Below are positions 45,293 to 55,126 of a DNA stretch of 64,000 nucleotides, in pieces. Under the pieces are notes generated by a model. It was not told the origin of the DNA, searched no databases, and saw only the letters and a list, made by a program, of their open reading frames with translations. Every line of letters begins with the position of its first letter. Within the stretch, counting starts at the first letter, position 1. The translations under genes were made by a program, and so were the position numbers. Source of the stretch: Bacillus luti (lineage in GTDB: Bacteria > Bacillota > Bacilli > Bacillales > Bacillaceae_G); NCBI RefSeq assembly GCF_001884105.1, contig NZ_MACI01000094.1, positions 1 to 64,000 on the forward strand, written 5' to 3'.

Positions 45293-46483
45293 ATGAAGCG
45301 AGTTTTTGGAATACTTGTTTGTTTCATGTTATTGCTTTCTGGTACTTCAGTGAGTTTTGCACAATCTGAGAAAACGAAACAGGAGAAAACAGAAGAAACC
45401 GCGCCGAAGTTAGCGGAACAAGCGTCGTCAGCAATCGTAATTGAACAAGATACAGGTAAAGTTTTATTTGATAAAAATCCAAATGAGAAGTTACCACCTG
45501 CCAGTATGACGAAGATTATGACAATGCTATTAATTATGGAACAAGTTGAAAAAGGAAAACTAAAACTGACAGATAAAGTTAGAGCAAGTGAGCATGCAGC
45601 TTCAATGGGTGGATCGCAAATCTTTTTAGAGCCTGGGGAAGAGATGACTGTAAATGAAATGCTAAAGGGTATTGCCATTGCATCTGGAAATGATGCGTCT
45701 GTTGCAGTAGCGGAGCATATCGCTGGTTCAGAAGAAGGTTTTGTAAATATGATGAACAAAAAAGCGAAAGATTTAGGACTGAAAAATACTCATTTTCAGA
45801 ATCCGACAGGTCTCCCAGCCAAAGATCATTATTCCACAGCAAATGATATGGCAATTATGGCGAGAGAATTGATGAAGTACCCTCTTATTCGTAAATATAC
45901 AGGTAAATATGAGGACTATTTACGTGAAGATACGGATAAGAAGTTTTGGCTCGTTAATACGAATAAATTAGTACGTTTTTATCCTGGAGTAGATGGAGTG
46001 AAAACGGGTTTTACGACGGAAGCGAAATATTGTTTAACTGCATCAGCTGAAAAAAATGGAATGCGTGTTATTTCAGTTGTTATGGGAGCACCTACATCTA
46101 AAGAACGGAACAATCAAGTGACGAAGCTTCTTGATTATGCGTTTGGTCAATATATGACAAAGAAAATGTATACGCGCGGTGAAAAAATTAAGACTGTACA
46201 AGTAGGAAAAGGTAAAAAGGAAAAAGTAGATTTAGTTGCGTCAGATAATGTGTCTCTTCTAATGAAGAAGGGCGAAAATATGGACAAAGTAAAACAAGAA
46301 GTAATCGCTGAAAAGAAAGTTAAGGCACCAATTAAAAAAGGTGATGCGCTTGGTACACTTGTTATTAAAAAAGATAAAGAGGTTTTATTAAAACAAACAA
46401 TCGTAGCAAAAGAAGATGTTGCAGCAGCAAGCTGGTGGGAGTTATTTAAGAGAAGTTTTGGGATGTTTTCAACATCAAAATAG
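45293..46483 (+). CDS. dacF: D-alanyl-D-alanine carboxypeptidase DacF
   Basis: A 396-aa penicillin-binding protein of the DD-carboxypeptidase S11 family. A signal peptide ends near residue 23 (VSFAQ). The active-site motifs are ASMTK (Ser-x-x-Lys near 70), SGND (near 129) and VKTGF (near 242), and a C-terminal domain with a membrane-binding helix follows. It trims spore cortex peptidoglycan cross-links. Lying directly before spoIIAA, as in B. subtilis, identifies it as DacF. Confidence 0.93.
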   Translation: MKRVFGILVCFMLLLSGTSVSFAQSEKTKQEKTEETAPKLAEQASSAIVIEQDTGKVLFDKNPNEKLPPASMTKIMTMLLIMEQVEKGKLKLTDKVRASEHAASMGGSQIFLEPGEEMTVNEMLKGIAIASGNDASVAVAEHIAGSEEGFVNMMNKKAKDLGLKNTHFQNPTGLPAKDHYSTANDMAIMARELMKYPLIRKYTGKYEDYLREDTDKKFWLVNTNKLVRFYPGVDGVKTGFTTEAKYCLTASAEKNGMRVISVVMGAPTSKERNNQVTKLLDYAFGQYMTKKMYTRGEKIKTVQVGKGKKEKVDLVASDNVSLLMKKGENMDKVKQEVIAEKKVKAPIKKGDALGTLVIKKDKEVLLKQTIVAKEDVAAASWWELFKRSFGMFSTSK

Positions 46484-46507
46484 CGGCGGGAAATTTGCCG
46501 CTTTTCT
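46484..46507 (+). terminator. weak terminator after dacF
   Basis: AGCGGC pairs with GCCGCT; only a short T run follows, so readthrough into spoIIAA is possible. Confidence 0.5.
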
Positions 46508-46577
46508 GCTTGTTTGTACAGGAATAATTGCTGAAAAATTTCACATTATGGCGAAATAGTACTTCTTTTGTCAATAG

Positions 46578-46604
46578 GAAGGATTCTTATTCTCTGTCAC
46601 GAAA
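46578..46604 (+). promoter_or_regulatory. candidate sigma-H promoter of the spoIIA operon
   Basis: GAAGGATTC (46578-46586) fits the sigma-H -35 RNAGGAWWW in 8 of 9 positions, and CACGAAA (46598-46604) is a weaker -10 after 11 bases. The B. subtilis spoIIA operon is sigma-H controlled. Confidence 0.5.
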
Positions 46605-46652
46605 ATCTTATGTATGCTAATGAGTAAAGTTTGAGCATAAGGAGGAAATCGT

Positions 46653-47003
46653 GTGAGTCTTTCCATGCAATTAGAGGTAAAACGTGACGTCTTATGTGTG
46701 AGGTTAGCGGGTGAATTAGATCATCATACTGCTGAAGAGTTGCGAACGAAAGTAACAGATATGATTGAGACGCATGGTGTTCATCATATTGTTTTGAGCC
46801 TAGAGAATTTATCATTTATGGATAGTTCTGGTTTAGGTGTTATATTAGGCCGATATAAACATGTAAAGGGATTAGGTGGAGAAATGGTTGTTTGTGCAAT
46901 CTCACCACCTGTTAAACGTTTATTTGAAATGTCAGGCCTATTCAAAATTGTTCGTTTAGAAGAAAGTGAAGCGCATGCGCTCGCGACGTTGGGGGTGGCA
47001 TAA
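46653..47003 (+). CDS. spoIIAA: anti-anti-sigma factor SpoIIAA
   Basis: A 116-aa STAS-domain protein. MDSSGLGV at residues 56-63 holds the phosphorylated Ser58. Unphosphorylated SpoIIAA frees sigma-F from SpoIIAB in the forespore. It starts at GTG behind AGGAGG. The gene touches spoIIAB, whose ATG follows its TAA with no gap. Confidence 0.96.
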
Positions 47004-47444
47004 ATGAGAAATGAAATGAACCTTCAATTTTCAGCGTTAAGTCAGAATGAATCATTCGCTCGTGTTACAGTAGCTGCTTTTATTGCACAACTAGACCCAA
47101 CGATGGAAGAACTAACAGAGATTAAAACAGTTGTATCAGAAGCAGTTACAAATGCAATTATTCATGGGTACGAAGGAAATGCAGAAGGTGTTGTTTATAT
47201 TTCAGTGATTTTGGAAGAAGCAATGGTGAAACTCACGATTCGAGATGAAGGAATTGGTATCTTTAACTTAGATGAAGCGAGACAACCCCTGTTTACAACT
47301 AAACCTGAATTAGAGCGTTCCGGAATGGGATTTACTATCATGGAAAATTTTATGGATGAAGTAGAAGTTATTTCAAACGAATCTTTCGGGACAACAATCC
47401 ATTTGACAAAATACTTATCAAATAGTAACGCTCTATGCAATTAA
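47004..47444 (+). CDS. spoIIAB: anti-sigma-F factor / kinase SpoIIAB
   Basis: A 146-aa GHKL-type serine kinase. The N box [11 protein letters not shown] near residues 46-56 and the ADP-binding [13 protein letters not shown] and [10 protein letters not shown] motifs are present. It binds and blocks sigma-F, and phosphorylates SpoIIAA. Thirteen bases separate it from sigF. Confidence 0.96.
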
Positions 47445-47456
47445 GGAGAATAGCCT

Positions 47457-48215
47457 ATGGACATAGAGGTCAAAAATGAGAAGAAGAAACCTCAGTTAAA
47501 GGACCACGAGCTAAAAGCGTTAATTCAAAAAAGTCAAGATGGAGATCAACGAGCAAGAGATACGATCGTTCAAAGTAATATGCGTCTCGTATGGTCGGTT
47601 GTGCAGCGGTTTCTGAACCGAGGATACGAACCAGACGACTTATTTCAAATTGGATGTATTGGACTCTTAAAATCGGTAGATAAATTTGATTTATCTTTCG
47701 ACGTGAAATTTTCAACATATGCAGTTCCCATGATTATTGGAGAAATTCAACGATTTTTACGTGATGATGGATCGGTGAAAGTGAGTAGATCTTTAAAAGA
47801 AACAGGAAACAAAATTCGAAAGATGAGAGACGAGCTTTCAAAAGAATTTGGAAGAGCTCCAACGATTAATGAAGTAGCTGAGGCTCTGGAACTAACGCCA
47901 GAAGAAGTCGTTTTGGCACAAGAAGCGAGTCGTGCGCCTTCATCGATACATGAAACTGTGTATGAAAACGACGGGGATCCAATTACTATTTTAGATCAAA
48001 TCGCAGATCAATCTGAGACGAAATGGTTTGATAAAATTGCTTTAAAAGAAGCGATTAGAGAATTGGATGAACGCGAACGTTTAATTGTGTATTTGCGCTA
48101 TTATAAAGACCAAACACAATCAGAAGTAGCTGAGCGTATTGGTATTTCACAAGTGCAAGTGTCAAGACTTGAAAAGAAAATATTAAAACAGATGAAAGAT
48201 CGAATAGATGAATAA
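47457..48215 (+). CDS. sigF: RNA polymerase sigma-F factor
   Basis: A 252-aa sporulation sigma factor. Region 2 (NMRLVWSVVQRFLNRGYEPDDLFQIGCIGLL) and region 4 (LDERERLIVYLRYYKDQTQSEVAERIGISQVQVSRLEKKIL) are intact, with region 3 between. It directs the first forespore programme. Last gene of the spoIIA operon, with a terminator overlapping its 3' end. Confidence 0.97.
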   Translation: MDIEVKNEKKKPQLKDHELKALIQKSQDGDQRARDTIVQSNMRLVWSVVQRFLNRGYEPDDLFQIGCIGLLKSVDKFDLSFDVKFSTYAVPMIIGEIQRFLRDDGSVKVSRSLKETGNKIRKMRDELSKEFGRAPTINEVAEALELTPEEVVLAQEASRAPSSIHETVYENDGDPITILDQIADQSETKWFDKIALKEAIRELDERERLIVYLRYYKDQTQSEVAERIGISQVQVSRLEKKILKQMKDRIDE

Positions 48216-48235
48216 TTATCTATTCGATTTTTTTT
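48199..48235 (+). terminator. terminator overlapping the sigF end
   Basis: GATCGAATAGAT pairs with ATCTATTCGATT, with an eight-T run. The left arm encodes the last sigma-F residues. Confidence 0.85.
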
Positions 48236-48289
48236 ATTGTCATGAAAAGGATAAGGTTACAACTATTTCTAAAAAATTGACAGAATTTA

Positions 48290-48318
48290 TTGATAATTTA
48301 GTAAATTTAAAATATAAT
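48290..48318 (+). promoter_or_regulatory. sigma-A promoter of the NSS transporter
   Basis: TTGATA (48290-48295), 17 bases and TATAAT (48313-48318). Confidence 0.75.
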
Positions 48319-48353
48319 CCAAGTATGAACTTGTCACAAAGGGGGAAGGAAAC

Positions 48354-49880
48354 ATGGAAACGAGGCAACAATGGGGAACGAGGGCTGGATTTATTTTCGC
48401 AGCGGTCGGATCTGCCGTTGGATTAGGGAACATATGGCGTTTTCCTTATACAGCATATGAAAACGGAGGAGGCGCATTCTTTTTACCGTACTTATTCGCA
48501 TTATTAACGACTGGTATTTCATTGTTAGCATTTGAATTTGCTCTCGGGCATCGTCATCGTGGTTCGGCGCCACTTACATTCTTCCGCATTCATCCACGTG
48601 CTGAATTTATTGGTTGGTGGCAAATGTGTGTAACGTTTATCGTATCAACATATTATGCTGTAATTATTGCTTGGTCTATTTCCTATACATACTTTGCAAT
48701 TACTGGTGCATGGGGGAAAGACACGGAATCATTTTTATTTAAAGAATATTTACATGTTGCGGATAAACCAGGACAATTTGGAGGGCTTGTACCAGAAGTA
48801 TTAATTCCACTAGCGCTCGTTTGGATTATTGTGCTTGGTGTTGCATTTAAAGGAGTTAAAAAAGGAATCGAAGTCGTTAACCGTATTTTTATTCCCTTAC
48901 TAGTTGTGATGTTCCTGATTATCGTTGTTCGTGCAGTGACGATGGAAGGTGCGATGCAAGGTTTAGATGCATTCTTTAAACCGGATTGGAGTCGTATTTT
49001 TGATGGGAAAGTATGGCTTGCTGCTTACGGTCAAATTTTCTTTAGTTTATCGTTAGCATTTGGAATTATGATTACGTATTCTAGTTATTTACCGAAAAAC
49101 TCAGATACAACAAATAATGCTTTTATTACAGGATTTGCAAATTCAGGATTCGAATTATTAGCAGGTATTGGTGTTTTTGCAGCTCTTGGATTTATGGCGA
49201 ACAATATGGGGGTACCAGTTGATAAAGTTGCAAGTGCTGGTGTAGGTCTTGCATTTGTCGTATTCCCGCAAATTATAAATGAGTTACCGATGTCATCGTT
49301 ATTTGGCGTATTATTTTTCTTATCTTTAACTGTTGCTGGAATTACATCACTCATTTCACTTGCAGAAGTATGCTTTGCTGCTGTATCTGAAAAATTCAGC
49401 TTAAGTCGCCAAAAGACGATTGGAATTATGGGAACACTTCTTGTGTTAGTTTCTCTTGTTTTTGCAACACGTGGTGGACTTATGTTCCTAGATGTTGTAG
49501 ATTATTTCGCTAACAATTTTGGATTGATTTCAATAGCACTTGTGGAAGTAGTGACAATCGGACTGTTTCTACGCCGCTTACCAGTTTATCAAAATCACGC
49601 AAACTTCGTATCTGATATAAAGTTAGGGACGTTTTGGAGAGTGAGTTTACTCGTTATTACCCCGCTTATGTTAGGATACATGTTAATTGATGGTATAATC
49701 CAAAATATTAAAAAGAACTATGGAGATTATCCAACAGAGTTCGTCGTAACATATGGTTGGTCAATTGCAGCAGCGTTCCTTATCGTTGCGCTAATCATTA
49801 GTCTAAAGAAATGGAATGCACAAATACATTCGGATTCTGCTAAGCTTGAAAAAGAATGGAAAGATCGAGGTGTTTCATAA
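48354..49880 (+). CDS. sodium-dependent NSS-family transporter
   Basis: A 508-aa transporter with 11-12 transmembrane segments. The N-terminal RAGFIFAAVGSAVGLGNIWRFPY is the NSS signature that binds sodium and substrate. Bacterial relatives carry amino acids such as methionine, alanine or tyrosine; the partner gene downstream fits the MetP/MetS type. GGGGGAAGG precedes the ATG. It lies between sigF and spoVAA, which are adjacent in B. subtilis, so it looks inserted into the sporulation cluster. Confidence 0.92.
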   Translation: METRQQWGTRAGFIFAAVGSAVGLGNIWRFPYTAYENGGGAFFLPYLFALLTTGISLLAFEFALGHRHRGSAPLTFFRIHPRAEFIGWWQMCVTFIVSTYYAVIIAWSISYTYFAITGAWGKDTESFLFKEYLHVADKPGQFGGLVPEVLIPLALVWIIVLGVAFKGVKKGIEVVNRIFIPLLVVMFLIIVVRAVTMEGAMQGLDAFFKPDWSRIFDGKVWLAAYGQIFFSLSLAFGIMITYSSYLPKNSDTTNNAFITGFANSGFELLAGIGVFAALGFMANNMGVPVDKVASAGVGLAFVVFPQIINELPMSSLFGVLFFLSLTVAGITSLISLAEVCFAAVSEKFSLSRQKTIGIMGTLLVLVSLVFATRGGLMFLDVVDYFANNFGLISIALVEVVTIGLFLRRLPVYQNHANFVSDIKLGTFWRVSLLVITPLMLGYMLIDGIIQNIKKNYGDYPTEFVVTYGWSIAAAFLIVALIISLKKWNAQIHSDSAKLEKEWKDRGVS

Positions 49881-49978
49881 TGAGTGGATCAGCGATTATG
49901 ATGATGGTCATTGGTATTGTAATCATTTGGGGAGGGCTTGCATTAAGTATCGCAAATTTATTCAAGAAAAAGGCATAA
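49880..49978 (+). CDS. MetS-like small subunit of the NSS transporter
   Basis: A 32-aa protein with one transmembrane helix (about residues 5-27) and a KKK tail. Its ATG overlaps the transporter stop (TAATG), so translation is coupled. The pattern matches the MetS family of small NSS partners known from corynebacterial MetPS. The gene is too short for most callers. Its exact role here is inferred. Confidence 0.8.
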   Translation: MSGSAIMMMVIGIVIIWGGLALSIANLFKKKA

Positions 49979-49981
49979 GTT

Positions 49982-50019
49982 AAAAAACATCTGTACCGAA
50001 ACGGTACAGATGTTTTTTT
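49982..50019 (+). terminator. terminator after the NSS pair
   Basis: ACATCTGTACCG pairs with CGGTACAGATGT around AAA, followed by seven T. It isolates spoVA from upstream transcription. Confidence 0.85.
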
Positions 50020-50029
50020 ATGAAAAATT

Positions 50030-50059
50030 GTATGAGAAAAAAATCCAATAACCATACTA
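50030..50059 (+). promoter_or_regulatory. candidate sigma-G promoter of the spoVA operon
   Basis: GTATG (50030-50034), an 18-base spacer and CATACTA (50053-50059) match the sigma-G consensus GHATR-N18-CATNHTA at every position. Confidence 0.8.
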
Positions 50060-50093
50060 CAACTACGAGGAAGAGTGAAGAGGTGAATGTAGA

Positions 50094-50714
50094 TTGGAAC
50101 GAACTATATATATTAAAATGCGCAACCGCTTAAAAGTTTCTCCTTCGTATGAAGTGAAGCTAGGTGATGTTGCTCAGCTTGCTGGAGATGCTTTCGTAGT
50201 TGAAGCGTTACAAAATGAGATTGTTTACAAAATAACAGCACATGATAAGACGCATGTTGTAATTGATGTTATGAAGATAATTGAGATCATTAGGCGAAAA
50301 GCGGCTCACATACAAATTAATTTAATCGGTTCTGGACAAACTCTTGTTGAAATTATTTATGAAAAAAAGAAAGTGCACCCAGTCTTCTTTGGACTTGTAT
50401 GGTTATTACTTTTTATTGGAGCAGCTCTTGCAATCATTTATTTCCATGAGGATGTAAGTATGCAGCAAGTACATCAACGGTTATATTACATGATTACTGG
50501 AGAGTTTAAGGAGCAACCACTATTATTTCAAGTTCCATATTCAGTTGGCCTTGGATTAGGTATGGTTTTATTTTTTAATCATGTATTTCAAAAGCGAATT
50601 AATGAAGAGCCGAGTCCGTTAGAAGTCGAGATGTTTCAATATCAACAAGCGCTTGATCAATATGTAATTGTGAACGAAAACAAGGATAACACGAAACAGC
50701 TTGCCGATGATTGA
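50094..50714 (+). CDS. spoVAA: stage V sporulation protein AA
   Basis: A 206-aa membrane protein, first of the forespore spoVA operon that takes up and later releases dipicolinic acid. A soluble N-terminal half (about 1-95) precedes two transmembrane segments (about 98-118 and 145-165). It starts at TTG, with GAGGTG eight bases upstream. It overlaps spoVAB by a few codons. The assignment rests on sequence and on the intact gene order AA-AB-AC-AD-AE-AE-AF. Confidence 0.92.
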   Translation: MERTIYIKMRNRLKVSPSYEVKLGDVAQLAGDAFVVEALQNEIVYKITAHDKTHVVIDVMKIIEIIRRKAAHIQINLIGSGQTLVEIIYEKKKVHPVFFGLVWLLLFIGAALAIIYFHEDVSMQQVHQRLYYMITGEFKEQPLLFQVPYSVGLGLGMVLFFNHVFQKRINEEPSPLEVEMFQYQQALDQYVIVNENKDNTKQLADD

Positions 50715-51123
50715 ATGTGGGTTTGTTATATTAATTGGTTTAGCTGGCGGGATTGCAGTAGGGAGCGGGTATGTTGCCTTTTTGGCTGTACTTGGTATAA
50801 TCCCTCGTTTAGCTCAACTAACGAGAAGTGGAAAACATATTCAATATTTTGAGTGGGCCGTCATTTCGGGTACTTTAACAGGGGCTTGGTGTAGTTTGAA
50901 AAACATTACATTTCAAACATCGCAATATTGGCTTGTAATATTAGGATTATTTTGTGGCACATTCATTGGAATGCTTGCTGCAGCATTAACAGAAGTATTA
51001 AATGTTTTACCTATTTTAGCGAAACGAGTTGGGGTAGAGGGGAAAATTGTTATTTTACTCGTTGCTCTTGTACTTGGAAAAGTAATAGGCTCATTGTTTC
51101 ACTGGATTTATTTCGTAAAGTAG
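50701..51123 (+). CDS. spoVAB: stage V sporulation protein AB
   Basis: A 140-aa hydrophobic protein with about four transmembrane segments and almost no soluble parts. Start is either TTG 50701 or ATG 50707, both inside the end of spoVAA, so translation is coupled. SpoVAB is needed with SpoVAA, AC, AD, AE and AF for the DPA channel. Function beyond that is not known from sequence. Confidence 0.88.
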   Translation: MPMIECGFVILIGLAGGIAVGSGYVAFLAVLGIIPRLAQLTRSGKHIQYFEWAVISGTLTGAWCSLKNITFQTSQYWLVILGLFCGTFIGMLAAALTEVLNVLPILAKRVGVEGKIVILLVALVLGKVIGSLFHWIYFVK

Positions 51124-51134
51124 GAGGCATATTA

Positions 51135-51593
51135 ATGACAACGCGAAAATTGAAAGATGATTACATAAATAAAGTGAAAGAGTATCATCCAAAACCAAAC
51201 TATTTGCTAAATTGTGTGAAGGCATTTCTTGTAGGGGGGCTCATTTGTACAGTCGGAGAAGTATTGATGAAATTTTATATACATTATTTTCACTTTAGTG
51301 AACAAGAGGCAGGAAATCCGACAGTTGCAACTCTTGTTTTATTATCAGCGATTTTAACAGGATGTGGTGTATATGATAAAATCGGTCAATTTGCTGGAGC
51401 AGGATCGGCAGTTCCAGTTACTGGATTTGCGAATTCTATGGCGAGTGCTGCGCTAGAACATAAGAGTGAGGGCATTGTTCTAGGGATTGCTACAAACATG
51501 TTTAAGCTTGCTGGAAGTGTTATCGTGTTTGGCGTCGTTGGAGCATATATTATCGGATTAATAAGGTACACTTTTAACATTTTTATGTCTTAA
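51135..51593 (+). CDS. spoVAC: stage V sporulation protein AC (DPA channel)
   Basis: A 152-aa membrane protein that forms the mechanosensitive DPA channel in B. subtilis. Four transmembrane segments are visible, with the conserved FAGAGSAVPVTGFANSMASAALEHKSEG block near residues 82-110. The related block in SpoVAEb ([21 protein letters not shown]) shows they are paralogues. ATG 51135 follows GTAGGAGG; an upstream in-frame extension to 50928 is spurious. Confidence 0.93.
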   Translation: MTTRKLKDDYINKVKEYHPKPNYLLNCVKAFLVGGLICTVGEVLMKFYIHYFHFSEQEAGNPTVATLVLLSAILTGCGVYDKIGQFAGAGSAVPVTGFANSMASAALEHKSEGIVLGIATNMFKLAGSVIVFGVVGAYIIGLIRYTFNIFMS

Positions 51594-51606
51594 AGGAGGG
51601 GCGAAT

Positions 51607-52623
51607 ATGAGGTTGACCGGGAAACAAACGTGGGTATTTCAAAATGATATTTATGTGAATGCAACCGGTACTGCTGTCGGTCCGAAAGAAGCTGAAGGCC
51701 CTCTTGGAAAGGATTTTGACATTTCATATGATGATTTACATTGTGGAGAAGAAAACTGGGAACTTGCTGAACGAAGATTAATGTCAGATTCAATTCAACA
51801 AGCAGTGCAAAAAGGGAATATAAAAACATCGGAAATTGATTTCTTTTTAGCTGGTGATTTATTAAATCAAACAGTGACAGCAAATTATGTTGCTCGGGAG
51901 TTTGGCATCCCTTTTTTAGGAATGTTTAGCGCTTGTGCAACGTCAATGGAAACTTTAGCGGTCGGATCAGCTTTTATAGACGGTGGATTTGCCAATCGTA
52001 TCTTAGCTACAGTAAGCAGTCATAATGCAACGGCTGAAAGGCAATTTCGTTATCCAACAGAGTACGGGGGACAAAAGCCGGGAACAGCAAATTCAACTGT
52101 TACAGGTGCGGGATCCATATTAATTAGCAAAGAAAAAAGTGCCATTAAAATTACGGCAGCTACGATTGGGAAAGTACAGGATTTAGGAATAGCGAATCCT
52201 TTAGATATGGGATCAGCGATGGCGCCAGCTGCTGCTCATACAATTCAACAGCATTTTGAAGATTTGGGGAGGAGTGCAGCTGACTACGATTTGATTGTTA
52301 CAGGTGATTTATCAGGTGTTGGAACCCCACTCGCGAAGCAACTATTATTGGAAGAAGGTTACGAACTTGGGCATATATACACTGATTGTGGATTAATGAT
52401 TTATGATTCCGGTCAAGAAGAAGTATTTGCGGGTGGTAGTGGCTGTGCTTGTTCAGCTGTTGTCACATATGGTCATTTATTACGAGAGATGCAAAAAGGG
52501 AATTTACAACGAATTTTTGTCGTTGCAACCGGTGCGCTATTAAGTCCGATGATGATGCAGCAGAAAGAAACGATTCCGACAATTGCACATGGTGTCGTAT
52601 TTGAAAGAGTGAAAGGAGAGTGA
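51607..52623 (+). CDS. spoVAD: stage V sporulation protein AD
   Basis: A 338-aa soluble protein with a thiolase or beta-ketoacyl synthase-like fold. In B. subtilis SpoVAD binds DPA on the outer face of the inner membrane. The fold-typical FSACATSMETLAVG near residues 110-123 holds the Cys of the old active site, and GGSGCACSAVVTYGHLL lies near the end. GGAGGGGCG precedes the ATG. Confidence 0.95.
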   Translation: MRLTGKQTWVFQNDIYVNATGTAVGPKEAEGPLGKDFDISYDDLHCGEENWELAERRLMSDSIQQAVQKGNIKTSEIDFFLAGDLLNQTVTANYVAREFGIPFLGMFSACATSMETLAVGSAFIDGGFANRILATVSSHNATAERQFRYPTEYGGQKPGTANSTVTGAGSILISKEKSAIKITAATIGKVQDLGIANPLDMGSAMAPAAAHTIQQHFEDLGRSAADYDLIVTGDLSGVGTPLAKQLLLEEGYELGHIYTDCGLMIYDSGQEEVFAGGSGCACSAVVTYGHLLREMQKGNLQRIFVVATGALLSPMMMQQKETIPTIAHGVVFERVKGE

Positions 52624-52626
52624 AAT

Positions 52627-52977
52627 GTGGATTTTATATATGCATTTCTTGTAGGTGGCGCTATTTGTGTAATTGGACAAATATTGTTAGATTTCGCAAA
52701 GTTAACCCCAGCGCATTTAATGGCAACCTTTGTAGTTATCGGAGCGATTTTAGATGGATTTGGATTGTACGATAAGCTTATAAAGTTTGCGGGTGCTGGG
52801 GCAACAGTTCCTATTACAAGCTTTGGTCATTCACTATTGCACGGAGCGATGCATGCGGCAGAGGAACACGGTTATTTAGGAATTGGTATTGGCATGTTTA
52901 GTTTAACGTCTGCGGGCATTTCCGCAGCGATATTATTTTCATTTTTTGTAGCACTTATATGTAAACCGAAAGGATAA
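52627..52977 (+). CDS. spoVAEb: stage V sporulation protein AEb
   Basis: A 116-aa membrane protein with about four transmembrane segments, paralogous to SpoVAC (shared block [17 protein letters not shown] near residues 57-73). It starts at GTG behind AAAGGAGAG, three bases after spoVAD. Part of the DPA transport complex. Confidence 0.92.
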   Translation: MDFIYAFLVGGAICVIGQILLDFAKLTPAHLMATFVVIGAILDGFGLYDKLIKFAGAGATVPITSFGHSLLHGAMHAAEEHGYLGIGIGMFSLTSAGISAAILFSFFVALICKPKG

Positions 52978-52983
52978 AATCAA

Positions 52984-53553
52984 ATGAGACGAAGGGTTGT
53001 TTTGGTTACAGATGGAGATGAATATGCAAAGCGGACAATTGAGCTGTTAACAAAAGAATTTGGGGGAAGGTGTATTTCAGCATCGCAAAGCAATCCAACC
53101 AAATTGACAGGGAAGAAAGTTGTTGAGCTTATTATGCAAACGCCATATGACCCTGTATTTGTCATGTTTGATGACAGTGGATTTATTGGAGAAGGTTCTG
53201 GTGAAAAAGCTTTAAAATATGTAGCAACACATAAACAAATTGATGTGCTGGGTATATTAGCAGTAGCGTCTAATACACATCATTGGGAATGGGCGCGAGT
53301 AGACGTAAGTGTGGATAGAGACGGGAATTTAACGGAATACGGTGTTGATAAATTTGGTTTACCAGATGGTGAGGTTGGCAGGATTAGCGGAGATACGATT
53401 TATTGTTTAGATGATTTAAATGTGCCTGTCATTGTTGGTGTTGGGGATATTGGCAAGATGTGTGGTAATGATGAATGGGAGAGAGGATCACCTATTACTA
53501 AAAAAGCAATTCAATTAATTTTGGAAAGGAGCGGGTTTTATGACGAAGCCTAA
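52984..53553 (+). CDS. spoVAEa: stage V sporulation protein AEa
   Basis: A 189-aa soluble, SpoVAEa-type protein without a transmembrane segment. The N-terminal [16 protein letters not shown] looks like the first strand and loop of a Rossmann-like fold, and [17 protein letters not shown] near 57-73 is conserved. Function in the operon is not known. It overlaps spoVAF by 14 bases. Confidence 0.9.
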   Translation: MRRRVVLVTDGDEYAKRTIELLTKEFGGRCISASQSNPTKLTGKKVVELIMQTPYDPVFVMFDDSGFIGEGSGEKALKYVATHKQIDVLGILAVASNTHHWEWARVDVSVDRDGNLTEYGVDKFGLPDGEVGRISGDTIYCLDDLNVPVIVGVGDIGKMCGNDEWERGSPITKKAIQLILERSGFYDEA

Positions 53554-55012
53554 AAAAGTGAATATACCTATCTCAACTTTCATAAGCGATAATGAAAATT
53601 ATTTAAAGCAGACGGTTGGGTTAGGTGTTACATACGATGTTGGTATTCGTAAATTTCAAATTTTAAATAAAGAAATTGGTGTGTTATTTGTAAACGGACT
53701 TTGTGATACAAATTATATTATCCCTATTTTAGAAGAAGCAGTGGATACAAATGAAATAAGAGATGTAGAAGAAGATACAGTGAAGCTTTTAGAGAATCGT
53801 TTAATTCATCAGCAAGTAAGTAAAGTGAAAACGATGGATGAAGTAATGCTCCAAGTATTATCGGGACTCATTATTATATTTGTGGAAGGTGAAACGGAAG
53901 CGTTCGCAATAGATGTTCGTAGTTATCCTGGCCGGACGCCGACAGAACCAGATACAGAAAAGGTAGTACGTGGTGCAAGGGATGGATTTGTTGAAAATAT
54001 CGTTGTAAATACAGCGTTAATTCGTAGAAGAATACGCGACCCACGTCTCCGAAATGAAATGGTTCGAGTAGGGGATAGATCACAAACGGATATTTGTATT
54101 ACATATGTACAAGATGTTGCAAATCCAGATTTAGTTAAGATAATAAAACAAGAATTAACTAGTATTGAAATAGATGGGATTACGATGGCGGATAAAACGG
54201 TAGAGGAATTTGTCGTTAAACAAGGTTATAATCCATTCCCGCTTATTCGATATACAGAAAGACCAGATGTAGCAGCGAATCATCTACTAGAAGGACATGT
54301 ATTAGTACTCGTTGACACGTCACCAAGTGCTATGATCACTCCAACAACATATTTCCACCATTTACAGCATGCGGAAGAGTTTAGACAAAATCCAGCTGTA
54401 GGTACATTTTTACGTTGGGTACGTTTTTTAGGTGTTATATTTTCGCTGTTCTTACTACCATTTTGGTTAGTTTTTGTTTTTGATCCAACTCTTTTACCGG
54501 AAAGTCTTGCTTTCATTGGGCCAAACAAGATGACGCATTTACCAATTTTATTACAAATTTTGATGGCCGAAATCGGACTTGAATTTTTAAGGATGGCTGC
54601 CATTCATACACCAACATCATTGTCGTCTGCAGCAGGATTAATTTCTGCCATATTAATTGGTCAAATTGCAATTGATGTAGGTTTGTTTGTACCAGAAGTT
54701 ATTTTGTACGTAGCAGTTTCTATGATTGGAGCATATGCAACACCAAGTTATGAGCTAGGGCTTGGTAATAAGATTGGAAAACTATTTGTAATTATTTTGA
54801 CAGGCATATTTCATGAAATGGGATTTGTAGTCGGAATGACTATATTGATTTTATTCTTAACGTCTATAAAAAGTTTACAAACACCGTATTTATGGCCATT
54901 TTTACCATTTGATTGGGGCGCATTAACAAAAATTTTACTCCGTCCAACGATGTCTAGTTTAAAAGTACGACCAAGTATTGTAAAACCTCAAAATGTAAAA
55001 AGACAAAAATAA
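53540..55012 (+). CDS. spoVAF: stage V sporulation protein AF (GerA-type A subunit)
   Basis: A 490-aa protein of the spore germinant receptor GerA/A-subunit family. A long cytoplasmic N-terminal half (1-285) precedes about five transmembrane segments (from about 297 to 455). [26 protein letters not shown] near 135-160 and [20 protein letters not shown] near 175-195 are family motifs. It is linked to germination and DPA release in Bacillus. Last gene of the spoVA operon. Confidence 0.95.
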   Translation: MTKPKKVNIPISTFISDNENYLKQTVGLGVTYDVGIRKFQILNKEIGVLFVNGLCDTNYIIPILEEAVDTNEIRDVEEDTVKLLENRLIHQQVSKVKTMDEVMLQVLSGLIIIFVEGETEAFAIDVRSYPGRTPTEPDTEKVVRGARDGFVENIVVNTALIRRRIRDPRLRNEMVRVGDRSQTDICITYVQDVANPDLVKIIKQELTSIEIDGITMADKTVEEFVVKQGYNPFPLIRYTERPDVAANHLLEGHVLVLVDTSPSAMITPTTYFHHLQHAEEFRQNPAVGTFLRWVRFLGVIFSLFLLPFWLVFVFDPTLLPESLAFIGPNKMTHLPILLQILMAEIGLEFLRMAAIHTPTSLSSAAGLISAILIGQIAIDVGLFVPEVILYVAVSMIGAYATPSYELGLGNKIGKLFVIILTGIFHEMGFVVGMTILILFLTSIKSLQTPYLWPFLPFDWGALTKILLRPTMSSLKVRPSIVKPQNVKRQK

Positions 55013-55043
55013 ACGGGATTATACACCCGTTTATTTTTTTATC
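55012..55043 (+). terminator. spoVA terminator
   Basis: AAACGGGA/TTAT-type hairpin: AAACGGG pairs with CCCGTTT, followed by a T run. Confidence 0.75.
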
Positions 55044-55126
55044 GAAAATTTATTGTTTTTTAACAAAAATCAAACATTTTTTGTGTACACTTAGAGTAGA
55101 CATTGTGTATGGAAGGGGAAGAGGAC

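Noticed and set aside
45127-45759. Long N-terminal extension of the GntR regulator
   Set aside because: It runs antisense to dacF and crosses the operator and promoter; the TTG behind AAGGAG at 45126 gives a normal YtrA-type N-terminus.
50928-51134. N-terminal extension of SpoVAC
   Set aside because: It overlaps spoVAB in another frame and has unlikely composition (many Cys, Trp, Arg); ATG 51135 has a strong ribosome site.
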